23,625 bases of DNA, taken from positions 1 to 23,625 of the IMG/VR virus record IMGVR_UViG_3300008448_000658; one strand, given 5' to 3'. Each line of letters starts with the position of its first letter. Position 1 is the first letter of the stretch. Source of the stretch: a virus. Shown in pieces: positions 7,105 through 14,396 of this stretch. Position numbers and translations under genes: made by a program. The notes under the pieces were generated by a model. That model had not been told where the DNA came from. It saw only the letters and a list, made by a program, of their open reading frames with translations, and searched no databases.

Positions 7105-8172
7105 ATGGAATGGATTGATCGAAAATATATCTTCCTATTATCTTCTAAACTTCCTCGTTTTAAAGCAAAGTCCAAGTCAATCTTTAACTTTCGCTGCGTC
7201 TTCTGTGAAGACTCTGCTAAGAAAGTTACTAAGGCCAGAGGATATCTGTACCCCAAGAAAGGATCATACAGATATCACTGTCATAACTGCCTAACATCTC
7301 TCTACTTTAAGAACTTTCTGAAGAAATTCGATAATGGTCTTTATTACCAGTATCTGAAAGAATCTCTGCAGACTACCGAGAAACCTGAGTCTATGAAGAC
7401 TGATGTTGAGAAGTTTGCCGATAAGATGAAGAAACCCAAATTCGTTAAGGCTACTGTTCTTAATGAGATGATAAAGATTTCTTCTTTGCCGATATCCCAC
7501 CCTGCCAAGAAATATATTGATGGCAGAAAGATTCCACCAAGGCATCATTTTAGATTGTATTATGCAGAGAACTTCAAGGAACTTGTCAACAAGTTTGTTC
7601 CTGGTAAGCTTTCTGACGACTTTGTTGATGGTCCAAGGATTGTTATTCCTTTTATTGATGAGAACAAGATCCTTATTGGGTTTCAGGGTAGATCGCTTGA
7701 TCCTGATTCTAAGATGCGATATATCTCAATCATGTTATCAGAGGATTCTCATAAGGTCTGGGGTCTAGATTCTGTTGATAAAGAATCTGTCGTATTTCTT
7801 ACTGAAGGGCCATTCGATGCAATGTTTCTTCCAAACTCAATTGCAGCTGCTGGTGGTAATCTAACTTCAACAATTAGCTTGACTGGCATACCAAAAAGAA
7901 ATATAGTAGTGGTTTACGACAACGAACCTCGAAACAAACACATCATGAAGCAGGTTAAGACTGCTACTGAACATGGGTTCAAAGTTGTCATCTGGCCAGA
8001 TCTGCTTGAATATAAAGACATCAATCAGATGATCCTTGGTGGTTATTCTATTGAAGAGATTATGACTATTATCAACAGCAATACATTCTCAGGTATGGAA
8101 GCTTTGTTGGTTCTGGGTCAGAGAAAAAGGTGTGAACTCGATGAAGGAAAACGATATGTCCGATCTGCATAA
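7105..8172 (+). CDS. DNA primase, T4 gp61-like (Zn ribbon + TOPRIM)
   Basis: A 355-residue protein. The N-terminal zinc ribbon has C31-V-F-C34 and C59-H-N-C62, as in DnaG/gp61-type primases that read template DNA. A TOPRIM core follows: the conserved acidic motif TEGPFDAMFL (E234) and the second acidic strand VVVYDNEP (D272), which bind catalytic metals. The order and length (about 340-360 residues) match the primase subunit of T4-like phages, which works with the gp41 helicase to lay RNA primers on the lagging strand. The ATG at 7105 has GGTGA four bases upstream; ATG 7101 stops at once. Its 3' end overlaps the thymidylate synthase start by 17 bases. Confidence 0.88.
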   Translation: MEWIDRKYIFLLSSKLPRFKAKSKSIFNFRCVFCEDSAKKVTKARGYLYPKKGSYRYHCHNCLTSLYFKNFLKKFDNGLYYQYLKESLQTTEKPESMKTDVEKFADKMKKPKFVKATVLNEMIKISSLPISHPAKKYIDGRKIPPRHHFRLYYAENFKELVNKFVPGKLSDDFVDGPRIVIPFIDENKILIGFQGRSLDPDSKMRYISIMLSEDSHKVWGLDSVDKESVVFLTEGPFDAMFLPNSIAAAGGNLTSTISLTGIPKRNIVVVYDNEPRNKHIMKQVKTATEHGFKVVIWPDLLEYKDINQMILGGYSIEEIMTIINSNTFSGMEALLVLGQRKRCELDEGKRYVRSA

Positions 8173-9091
8173 TAACATGACAATCAATCGACACGATGAA
8201 ACTTATAAAAAACTTCTAAGGAAAATCCTTGCTGAAGGCGAGGAAAGAAAAGACCGAACAGGCGTTGGTACGATTTCTATTTTTGGAACACAGCTGCAGT
8301 TTGATATCAGTGATACGTTCCCCGCTCTTACAACGAAGCGGATTGCCTGGAAAGCTGTTGTCTCCGAACTCCTCTGGTTCCTGGAGGGTTGTGATGATGA
8401 TCGCCGCCTTGCAGTTATTTTGAACGAAGCCGCTGAGATCGAAGATGCAGTCAAGGCTGAGGAAATCTATACAAACTCGGCAAAGTATCCAACAATCTGG
8501 ACTGCTAATGCAGAGGCTCCCTATTGGAAAGAGAAAGCATTGTACAACGGCCATGTTGGAGCTATCTATGGGGTCCAGTGGCGTTTCTGGAACAATGATA
8601 TCAACGGACCAGATCAGGTCCAAAATGTTATTGATGGAATCAAGAAAGATCCACATGGAAGGCGACATATTATCAGTGCGTGGAATCCTGCCCAGCTAGA
8701 TAAGATGTGCCTGCCTCCATGTCACGTTCTCTGTCAGTTCTATGTTACCAACTCAGGTCAACTAGATTGTCACATGTACCAGAGATCAGTCGACACTTTC
8801 CTTGGTCTTCCATTTAACATTGCCAGCTATTCACTGTTGGTATATCTTATTGCCCAGTGCACAGATCTCAAGCCTGGTAAGCTTACTATGTCGCTAGGAG
8901 ACACTCATATCTACTCAAACCATGTTGATCAGGTGAATGAACAGCTGTCTCGTGCTCCCAAAGAAGAACCAAAGCTGATCATCAAGAACCCGTCAAGAGA
9001 TCTTCCGCCAGATCACAACTTCAAAGTGGGAGACTTTGTTCTAGAAAACTACAACCCCCATCCAACAATCAAAGCCCCAATGGCAGTATAG
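8156..9091 (+). CDS. thyA: Thymidylate synthase (ThyA)
   Basis: This enzyme methylates dUMP to dTMP with methylene-tetrahydrofolate. Hallmarks are RKDRTGVGTISIFG at the N-terminus (phosphate-binding Arg), the catalytic loop LPPCH with C189 (from the 8156 start), and YQRSVDTFLGLPFNIASYSLL for dUMP and folate binding, followed by GDTHIYSNH. The length of 311 residues is near the family norm, with a small insert around residues 75-100 as in many ThyA proteins. I choose ATG 8156 because AAGGA lies seven bases upstream; GTG 8132 has its SD only one base away. It overlaps the primase gene and forms a nucleotide-supply pair with the RNR downstream. Confidence 0.95.
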   Translation: MSDLHNNMTINRHDETYKKLLRKILAEGEERKDRTGVGTISIFGTQLQFDISDTFPALTTKRIAWKAVVSELLWFLEGCDDDRRLAVILNEAAEIEDAVKAEEIYTNSAKYPTIWTANAEAPYWKEKALYNGHVGAIYGVQWRFWNNDINGPDQVQNVIDGIKKDPHGRRHIISAWNPAQLDKMCLPPCHVLCQFYVTNSGQLDCHMYQRSVDTFLGLPFNIASYSLLVYLIAQCTDLKPGKLTMSLGDTHIYSNHVDQVNEQLSRAPKEEPKLIIKNPSRDLPPDHNFKVGDFVLENYNPHPTIKAPMAV

Positions 9092-9100
9092 GAGAATAAA

Positions 9101-9250
9101 ATGAGTTTCGATACCAATACAGATTTTGTTGTCAATTATGAATCAGCAAAACTTGACGCTTCCGTCTATGTTATTAGTTCTTCTCTAGTAGGGATTATCA
9201 ACATTCGTTTGACCAGTCCATATGACACCAGTCACTTTATCGAAGAATAA
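9101..9250 (+). CDS. Small protein of unknown function after thyA
   Basis: A 49-residue ORF (MSFDTNTDFVVNYESAKLDASVYVISSSLVGIINIRLTSPYDTSHFIEE) starting nine bases after thyA, with GGAG just upstream of its ATG. The composition suggests a small beta-strand protein. I recognise no family. The good ribosome-binding site and tight spacing favour a real gene. Confidence 0.5.
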   Translation: MSFDTNTDFVVNYESAKLDASVYVISSSLVGIINIRLTSPYDTSHFIEE

Positions 9251-9273
9251 ATTAAGTATTATTAATGGCTCTT

Positions 9274-9314
9274 AGATTGTGGTTGGGGTCACTAAATAGA
9301 CCTCCCAGCAATCT
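9274..9314 (+). promoter_or_regulatory. Stem-loop in the leader of the ribonucleotide reductase gene
   Basis: AGATTG (9274-9279) pairs with CAATCT (9309-9314), TGG (9280-9282) with CCA (9305-9307), and GGGGTC (9285-9290) with GACCTC (9299-9304, one G-U). That makes about 15 pairs with two small bulges and the eight-base loop ACTAAATA. It ends 14 bases before the AGG that precedes the RNR start. There is no T-run, so it is not a terminator. It may protect or regulate the RNR message. Confidence 0.45.
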
Positions 9315-9337
9315 CTTAAACTTAAATAGGTGTGTGT

Positions 9338-11203
9338 ATGAAGGATTATCAACGTGTTATCGCTGTCTCAAAGTATGCCAGATGGCTTGAAGACCAAAAT
9401 AGAAGAGAAACTTGGGAAGAAACGGTAAACAGATATTGCGATAATGTTCTGAAAAATCCAGTAATCAAAAAAGAAGTAAAAGAAGAAATTCGTCAGGCCA
9501 TTTTTAGCCTTTCAGTAATGCCTTCAATGAGAGCAATGATGACTGCTGGACCCGCTCTCGATCGTTGCAATGTGGCGGGTTATAACTGTTCTTATCTCCC
9601 AATCGACAGTCTCAGATCTTTTGATGAGATGTTTTATGTGACCCTTTGTGGCACAGGGGTTGGTTTCTCGGTCGAGCGCAAGAACATTGACAAGCTTCCC
9701 CAGGTATCCGAGCACTTCGAAAAGACCAACACAAAGATCGTGGTTGGCGATTCGAAGGCTGGATGGGCAAGAGCTCTCAAAGAACTTCTAGCTCTATTGT
9801 GGTCTGGTCAAATTCCAGATATTGATTACTCAAACGTCAGGCCTGCTGGATCTCCACTCAAAACATTTGGTGGAAGAGCCTCTGGACCAGAGCCTCTAAA
9901 AGAGACGTTTGACTATATTGCCAAGATCGTCATTCAGGCTGCTGGACGTAAACTTCGTGCAATTGAATGCCATGATATCGTCTGTAAGATTGCAGACTGT
10001 GTCGTGGTTGGTGGCGTAAGACGGGCTGCACTTATTTCGTTGTCAGATCTTTCTGATAAAGAGATGGCCCTTGCCAAATCAGGTAACTGGTGGCAGACAC
10101 ACCCACATCGTTCTCTAGCTAACAACTCTGCTGTCTACGAAGAGAAGCCTTCGCTCTCGCAATTTATGGATGAGTGGAAAGCTATCTATGACTCCAAGTC
10201 TGGAGAGCGTGGTATCATCAACCGAGCAGCACTAAGATTGCAAGCTGCAAAAACTGGCAGAAGGAAAGTTGATGGCGTTTCTTGGGGCGTCAACCCTTGT
10301 GCAGAGATTATCCTTCGTCCATATCAATTCTGTAACCTATCAGAAGTTGTTGTAAGAGAAAACGACACCCTTGAAATTCTCAAGAAAAAGGTCGAACTCG
10401 CAACAATCATTGGAACAGTCCAGTCAACCTTCACCAATTTCAAATACCTTCGTAAGATCTGGAAAGATAATTGCGAAGAAGAAAGACTCCTTGGAGTCTC
10501 TCTGACAGGTGTGTTTGATGAGATCAAAGTGTTCGATATGATGGCCGAGCTAAAGCAGCATGCTATTGAAGTAAACGAAAAGTGGGCCAAGAAGCTTGGG
10601 ATCAATCAGTCGGTTTCAATTACTACACAGAAGCCTTCAGGAACCGTTTCAGAGTTGGTCGACGCTGCTCCAGGCGTTCATACAAGGTTCTACAAACACT
10701 ACATCAGAACAATCCGTTCTAATAACGTAGAAACCTTTACCCAGTTTCTGAAGGATCAGGGCGTTCCATGGGAAGCAGATGTGATGAAGCCAAACGATCG
10801 TGTTGTGTTCTCTTTCCCACAGAAAGCCCCAAACAACGCCATCACTTCCAGAGATATCACCGCTATTCAGCACCTTGAGTACTGGATGAGATCACATAAA
10901 GAATGGTGTGAGCACAATCCTTCCGTAACCGTAAAGGTTGGGGAAGATGAATGGCTTGAAGTTGCTTCTTACGTCTACACACACTTTGATGACGTTGCTG
11001 GTATCTCTTTCCTACCCAAAGACGATAGCGTTTATCAGCAAGCTCCTTATCAGGAAATTACTGAGGAACAATATAATACCTGGGTCGAGAACTTCCCAAA
11101 AATTAACTGGGATGATCTACCTAAATATGAAAGAGGCGATCAAACTAAATCGGCTTCTGAGTTTGCATGCGTTTCGGGTGACTGCACAGTGACGGAGATC
11201 TAA
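9338..11203 (+). CDS. nrdJ: Adenosylcobalamin-dependent (class II) ribonucleoside-triphosphate reductase
   Basis: This enzyme reduces ribonucleotides to deoxyribonucleotides with a B12-derived radical. The 621 residues have the layout of the monomeric Lactobacillus leichmannii-type enzyme. C84 in AGYNCSYLPI matches the N-terminal redox Cys. NPCAEI with C321 (thiyl site) is followed exactly 11 residues later by C332 in YQFCNLSEV, the same spacing as C408/C419 of the L. leichmannii enzyme. The C-terminus holds the shuttle pair C611-VSGD-C616. QKPSGTVSEL is the conserved phosphate loop. It has no ATP-cone domain. ATG 9338 (AGG seven bases upstream) is preferred to GTG 9332. The glutaredoxin at 14807 could recycle it. 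The host must provide cobalamin. Confidence 0.93.
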   Translation: MKDYQRVIAVSKYARWLEDQNRRETWEETVNRYCDNVLKNPVIKKEVKEEIRQAIFSLSVMPSMRAMMTAGPALDRCNVAGYNCSYLPIDSLRSFDEMFYVTLCGTGVGFSVERKNIDKLPQVSEHFEKTNTKIVVGDSKAGWARALKELLALLWSGQIPDIDYSNVRPAGSPLKTFGGRASGPEPLKETFDYIAKIVIQAAGRKLRAIECHDIVCKIADCVVVGGVRRAALISLSDLSDKEMALAKSGNWWQTHPHRSLANNSAVYEEKPSLSQFMDEWKAIYDSKSGERGIINRAALRLQAAKTGRRKVDGVSWGVNPCAEIILRPYQFCNLSEVVVRENDTLEILKKKVELATIIGTVQSTFTNFKYLRKIWKDNCEEERLLGVSLTGVFDEIKVFDMMAELKQHAIEVNEKWAKKLGINQSVSITTQKPSGTVSELVDAAPGVHTRFYKHYIRTIRSNNVETFTQFLKDQGVPWEADVMKPNDRVVFSFPQKAPNNAITSRDITAIQHLEYWMRSHKEWCEHNPSVTVKVGEDEWLEVASYVYTHFDDVAGISFLPKDDSVYQQAPYQEITEEQYNTWVENFPKINWDDLPKYERGDQTKSASEFACVSGDCTVTEI

Positions 11204-11204
11204 G

Positions 11205-11465
11205 GTGGCGTTAGAATTGGGTGATTATATCAAGATTCTTCCTGAAGTTGTGTATGATTTTTGGAATAACACCCAATTCACTCCTGAAGAGTATAAGGGA
11301 CTTCCTATCTTTAAAGTGAGGCAAATATCCTTTAATTATACCACACAGGTATACAAACTCGCCTTAGAAAATATTGACTTTCCTGGTTTTATAGATTATA
11401 GAACAGTGCCTGCTGAAAAGATCCAGATAGTACCGCAGACAAAAGACGGCAAAGTTCAATCTTGA
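11205..11465 (+). CDS. Small SH3-like phage protein, GTG start
   Basis: An 86-residue protein beginning at GTG 11205, one base after the RNR stop, with GGAG (11194-11197) seven bases upstream. The sequence LGDYIKILPEVVYDFWNN...FKVRQISFNYTTQVYKLALENI...TVPAEKIQIVP reads as a small beta-barrel of the SH3/KOW type common among phage hypothetical proteins. It is probably co-transcribed with the RNR gene. Function unknown. Confidence 0.65.
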   Translation: MALELGDYIKILPEVVYDFWNNTQFTPEEYKGLPIFKVRQISFNYTTQVYKLALENIDFPGFIDYRTVPAEKIQIVPQTKDGKVQS

Positions 11466-11470
11466 AAAAA

Positions 11471-11478
11471 TATAAATA
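11471..11478 (+). promoter_or_regulatory. T4-type late promoter (TATAAATA)
   Basis: An exact TATAAATA octamer in the 50-base gap after the small SH3-like gene and 38 bases before the ATG of the repeat protein. It places that protein in the late (virion) class. Confidence 0.65.
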
Positions 11479-11515
11479 GAGTAGATTAGAATTTTCATAC
11501 GAAAAAGGGATCAAA

Positions 11516-12898
11516 ATGTCACAGATACTTGCAGAGCTAAAAGAACGCCAAGCTGATGCCTCAAACGAGCAGAGAGCTCTTGAAGAATCAATTAAAACCA
11601 AAATTAAAGAAATGCACGAAGCAGAAAATAGATATAATGCTCGTTTAGAACGAGAACAAAACGAAATCGAAAAACTCAAACAAAGAATACAAGTTCTCTC
11701 AAAAAGATCCCAAGAATTGAATATTCTATCCGACATGGCTTCTGGTAAGATACAAAATACTGTTGAGGTTATCAAGGAAGTCCCTATCGAGGTTATCAGA
11801 GAAGTAACTGTCGAAGTTCCTGGCCCCGAAAGAATCGTTGAAGTCGTTAGAGAAGTTACTGTTGAGGTTCCAGGACCAGAACGTATTGTCAATGTCGAAG
11901 TTCCTGGCCCCGAAAGAATCGTTGAAGTTATTAAAGAAGTGACCGTTGAGGTTCCTGGACCTGAAGTTGTTAGAGAAGTTACTGTTGAGGTTCCTGGACC
12001 CGAGCGTATCGTCGAGGTTCCTGGTCCAGAAGTTATCAAAGAGGTTGAAGTTATCAAAGAAGTAACAATCGAAGTTCCTGGCCCTGAGCGTATTGTCAAT
12101 ATTGAAGTTCCTGGACCTGAAAGAATCGTTGAAGTTCCTGGTCCCGAAGTTGTGAAAGAAGTTGAAGTCATTAGAGAAGTTCCAGTTGAAGTAATCAAGG
12201 AAGTTCCAGTTGAGGTTATCAAGGAAGTTCAAGTTCCAGTTGAAATCCTGAAAGAAGTTCCAGTTGAGGTTATCAAAGAGGTAACTGTTGAGGTTATCAA
12301 GGAAGTTCAAGTTCCAGTTGAGGTTATCAAGGAAGTTCCAGTAGAAGTGATTAAAGAAGTGACCGTTGAGGTTCCTGGACCTGAAGTCATCAGAGAAGTT
12401 GAAGTAATCAAGGAAGTTCCAGTAGAAGTCATCAAGGAAGTCCCTGTTGAGGTTATCAGAGAAGTAACCGTTGAGGTTCCCGGACCTGAACGTGTTGTTG
12501 AAGTTCCTGGACCCGAAAGAATCGTTGAAGTTATTAAAGAAGTAACAGTCGAAGTTCCTGGACCAGAACGTATTGTCGAGGTTATCAAGGAAGTCACCGT
12601 TGAGGTTCCAGGACCAGAACGTATTGTTGAAGTTCAGGTTGAGGTTCCAGGACCTGAGCGGTTTATCAATGTTGAAGTTATCAGAGAAGTAACAGTCGAA
12701 GTTCCTGGACCAGAACGTATTGTTGAGGTGATTAAAGAAGTTCCAGTTGAGATTGTCAAAGAAGTTCAAGTTCCTGTTGAAGATACCACACAAATCACAC
12801 AACTACAGGAACAAGTTGCTGCTCTTCAAGAGTCACTCAATAAGGCTCTAAATCCACCACCAGCTGAGCCAGTAGCAGATCCCGCTCCACCACAGTAA
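11516..12898 (+). CDS. VPV/VPGPE repeat protein, putative filamentous virion or envelope component
   Basis: A 460-residue protein in three zones. Residues 1-80 are a charged coiled coil (heptad-like Leu/Ile spacing, MSQILAELKERQ...IQVLSKRSQELNILSDM). Residues ~83-422 are almost purely two alternating modules: V-P-V-E-V-I-K-E and T-V-E-V-P-G-P-E-R-I-V-E, with 16 copies of VPGPE by my count. Residues ~423-460 are a second short coiled coil (ITQLQEQVAALQESLNKAL) and a Pro/Ala tail. The alternation of Val with Glu/Lys predicts extended beta structure, exposed and rigid. Eukaryotic articulins and alveolins have similar VPV-type repeats, which is a resemblance in composition and not proof of common descent. 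The late promoter implies a virion role such as a fibre or whisker. Confidence 0.85.
   Translation: MSQILAELKERQADASNEQRALEESIKTKIKEMHEAENRYNARLEREQNEIEKLKQRIQVLSKRSQELNILSDMASGKIQNTVEVIKEVPIEVIREVTVEVPGPERIVEVVREVTVEVPGPERIVNVEVPGPERIVEVIKEVTVEVPGPEVVREVTVEVPGPERIVEVPGPEVIKEVEVIKEVTIEVPGPERIVNIEVPGPERIVEVPGPEVVKEVEVIREVPVEVIKEVPVEVIKEVQVPVEILKEVPVEVIKEVTVEVIKEVQVPVEVIKEVPVEVIKEVTVEVPGPEVIREVEVIKEVPVEVIKEVPVEVIREVTVEVPGPERVVEVPGPERIVEVIKEVTVEVPGPERIVEVIKEVTVEVPGPERIVEVQVEVPGPERFINVEVIREVTVEVPGPERIVEVIKEVPVEIVKEVQVPVEDTTQITQLQEQVAALQESLNKALNPPPAEPVADPAPPQ
11762..12781 (+). repeat. Degenerate tandem repeat encoding VPVEVIKE and VPGPERIVE modules
   Basis: About 1.0 kb of in-frame repeats with units of 24-36 bases. 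The protein repeats are nearly identical, but the DNA copies differ at synonymous positions; VPGPE is written gttcctggacctgaa, gttccaggaccagaa or gttcctggccccgaa. This suggests selection on the protein with enough DNA drift to limit recombination. The bias also creates long false ORFs on the minus strand. Confidence 0.9.
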
Positions 12899-12923
12899 TC
12901 ATCTCTAAGAATTTATTCTTAAG

Positions 12924-12953
12924 AACCCCAGGATTTCGTTCCTGGGGTTTTTT
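12924..12953 (+). terminator. Rho-independent terminator after the repeat-protein gene
   Basis: A perfect 10-bp stem, AACCCCAGGA (12924-12933) with TCCTGGGGTT (12940-12949), loop TTTCGT, followed by a T-run through 12953. It lies 26 bases after the stop codon. Confidence 0.85.
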
Positions 12954-12960
12954 ATAAATA
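12953..12960 (+). promoter_or_regulatory. T4-type late promoter abutting the terminator (TATAAATA)
   Basis: An exact TATAAATA whose first T is the last T of the terminator run. The next ATG, at 12981, is 21 bases downstream with AAAGGG before it. One operon ends and the next begins within a few bases. Confidence 0.65.
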
Positions 12961-12980
12961 AAGAAAAGAAAGGGTGTCAA

Positions 12981-13139
12981 ATGAAAAAAATTGTTTTGGG
13001 TCTTGCCTTGTTTCTTACTGCCTGTTCAACGGCAGTAGAACAGCCTGCTGTGCCTTCTGATCCTGCACCAATGCCAACTCCTTCAGGATATATCCAGTTC
13101 TGTAAAGATTTTCCTAAATCCGTTCTTTGTGGGGAATAA
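12981..13139 (+). CDS. Small phage lipoprotein
   Basis: A 52-residue ORF, MKKIVLGLALFLTACSTAVEQPAVP... It has a signal peptide with lipobox LTAC (Cys15), a Pro-rich linker and a C-terminal segment with two Cys (YIQFCKDFPKSVLCGE). AAAGGG upstream and a TATAAATA promoter support expression late in infection. Its stop abuts the ATG of the transglutaminase-like peptidase. I recall similar tiny lipoproteins in T4-like phages, but their function is not known to me. An envelope role, such as exclusion or lysis, is inference. Confidence 0.65.
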   Translation: MKKIVLGLALFLTACSTAVEQPAVPSDPAPMPTPSGYIQFCKDFPKSVLCGE

Positions 13140-13574
13140 ATGCCAAACTTAAAAAATATCACAGAAGTTTTTAATAAAGTAAGATCAAGCATGATCTACA
13201 AATCAGATCAAGCTGTGTTTGGAAAATTAGAATACTGGAAATCCTGGAAAGACGAGATCGCCCAAGGCAAAAGATTTCTCTATGACGATTGCGATGGATT
13301 TGCCCTTACTATGGCAGAGATGTTAGTCGAGGCTGGGTTTGAAAAGAAAGACGTTGCCATTTGTTTCTGTTCTATTGTTATGTCTTCATCTAAACAAGAA
13401 GAATATCATCTTCTTTGCAAGGTAAGAAATCCTGAAGATAACATCTGGTATGTCATGGACAACAACGTATCCAAACCAATGAAGAGAAATGGTGCGGGTG
13501 GACAAGGCTGGAAATTCAAATATATCAGCTGCATGTATGCAGATAAACCAGGAGAGTGGGTTGAAGACATTTAA
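13140..13574 (+). CDS. Transglutaminase-like cysteine peptidase (BTLCP type)
   Basis: A 144-residue protein with the bacterial transglutaminase-like cysteine proteinase pattern. The catalytic Cys is in DDCDGFALTMAEML (C51), the His in EEYHLLCKV (H90) and the Asp in WYVMDNNV (D107), in the order Cys-His-Asp. Upstream, YKSDQAVFGKLEYWKSWKDEI fits the substrate-side segment of that family. Chromosomal relatives act in the periplasm, but this protein has no signal peptide. It starts directly after the lipoprotein stop and overlaps the next gene by 14 bases, so the three form one late operon. Its substrate could be host cell wall or a virion protein. Confidence 0.75.
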   Translation: MPNLKNITEVFNKVRSSMIYKSDQAVFGKLEYWKSWKDEIAQGKRFLYDDCDGFALTMAEMLVEAGFEKKDVAICFCSIVMSSSKQEEYHLLCKVRNPEDNIWYVMDNNVSKPMKRNGAGGQGWKFKYISCMYADKPGEWVEDI

Positions 13575-13917
13575 AGACTTTTTTAATACAAAAACATACA
13601 ACACATCACTTACTCGTGTTGCCAGTTTAATATCTTCAAACATGGCTAAACAGCACGTCGATTCAAAAGTACCAACTTCGGCAAATTATGTTGTCAAGAT
13701 TGACCACCACCCACATGGAACAGACCCCACAAAAGATACTTACAGAGTAAGGGTTAGTAACAACGGACAACCAGTAGTTGATCGCCACTATTCACCTAAC
13801 GAGTTTATCAATAGGGTTGTTAGGGCCCAGGGTTCAGAACCAAAGAAATATGCTACAATAAAACACGACAATTCTTCTCCAGACAGATTTAAGATTGCTA
13901 CTTGGGGCGATAAATAA
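13561..13917 (+). CDS. MKTFKDF-type virion-internal protein, TTG start
   Basis: I start this gene at TTG 13561, which yields MKTFKDFFNTKTYNTSLTRVASL (118 residues) and has AGGAG at 13550-13554, six bases upstream. The ATG at 13489 would place 24 unrelated residues in front and lie deep in the previous gene. The N-terminus matches the MKTFKEF motif at 4798, but without the Glu expected for a T4-type protease site, so processing is uncertain. The rest (VVKIDHHPHGTDPTKDTYRVRVSNNGQPVVDRHYSPNEFI) is a small soluble beta-rich domain I do not recognise. Confidence 0.65.
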   Translation: MKTFKDFFNTKTYNTSLTRVASLISSNMAKQHVDSKVPTSANYVVKIDHHPHGTDPTKDTYRVRVSNNGQPVVDRHYSPNEFINRVVRAQGSEPKKYATIKHDNSSPDRFKIATWGDK

Positions 13918-14325
13918 TTGACTTGGTATTATAATGGAAAAGAATTGAACGAGCCACCCGAAGATGCCTTTGGTTTCGTCTATAAGATAACCAATCTGTC
14001 CAACGATAGACAATATTTCGGCAAAAAGCTTTTTACCAAGGCAGGATACAAGCAGGTCAAGGGTAAGAGAAAGAAGATCAGAAAAGAGTCTGATTGGAAA
14101 ACGTATTTTGGCTCATCAAAAGAATTACAGGCCGATGTTGAGAAACAGGGTGAAAAACAATTTAAAAGAGAGATTCTCCGTTTCTGTAAATCGAGGGGAG
14201 AATGCAATTATTTTGAATCGAAGTATATTCTGGAATACGATGCGATTTTGAGTGATAAATACTATAACGATTGGTTGGCTGTCAAGGTTTCTCGTAGTCA
14301 TCTAAAAAATGTAAAAATTGCTTGA
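13918..14325 (+). CDS. GIY-YIG-like endonuclease, free-standing
   Basis: A 135-residue protein starting at TTG 13918, directly after the previous stop, with a GGGG stretch upstream. The GIY-YIG core is visible as GFVYKITN (residues 19-26) and RQYFGKK (31-37), with WKTYFGSS and the catalytic Glu of the helix NYFESKYI (E100). A Lys/Arg-rich stretch (VKGKRKKIRKESDWK) between the first two motifs could contact DNA. This organisation is found in Seg-type homing endonucleases and related phage nucleases. No second DNA-binding module is evident. Its stop codon overlaps the -35 box of the next promoter. Confidence 0.7.
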   Translation: MTWYYNGKELNEPPEDAFGFVYKITNLSNDRQYFGKKLFTKAGYKQVKGKRKKIRKESDWKTYFGSSKELQADVEKQGEKQFKREILRFCKSRGECNYFESKYILEYDAILSDKYYNDWLAVKVSRSHLKNVKIA

Positions 14326-14350
14326 CTAAAACGAACTTTAATAATAAACT
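14322..14350 (+). promoter_or_regulatory. Sigma70-like promoter before the speD-like gene
   Basis: TTGACT (14322-14327), a 17-base spacer and TAAACT (14345-14350). The -35 box overlaps the TGA stop of the nuclease gene in the string GCTTGAC, exactly as at 16466. The -10 is a 4 of 6 match. Confidence 0.5.
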
Positions 14351-14396
14351 ATAGGTTAAATACCCCTCCAACAATATTAGAAGGAATTCACGTGAA

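Noticed and set aside
7052-7294. ORF of 80 codons overlapping the start of the primase
   Set aside because: It overlaps the conserved zinc-ribbon coding sequence in another frame and has no motif of its own.
9251-9337. Cobalamin riboswitch before the class II RNR
   Set aside because: The leader is under 90 bases, lacks the multi-branched core and B12-box, and contains only one simple stem-loop.
11389-12802. Long minus-strand ORFs of 277 and 358 codons opposite the repeat gene
   Set aside because: They mirror the codon bias of the VPV/VPGPE repeats and consist of simple repeated words (TSTGTS, NLNWNF). There is no ribosome-binding site or promoter for them, and every other gene is on the + strand.
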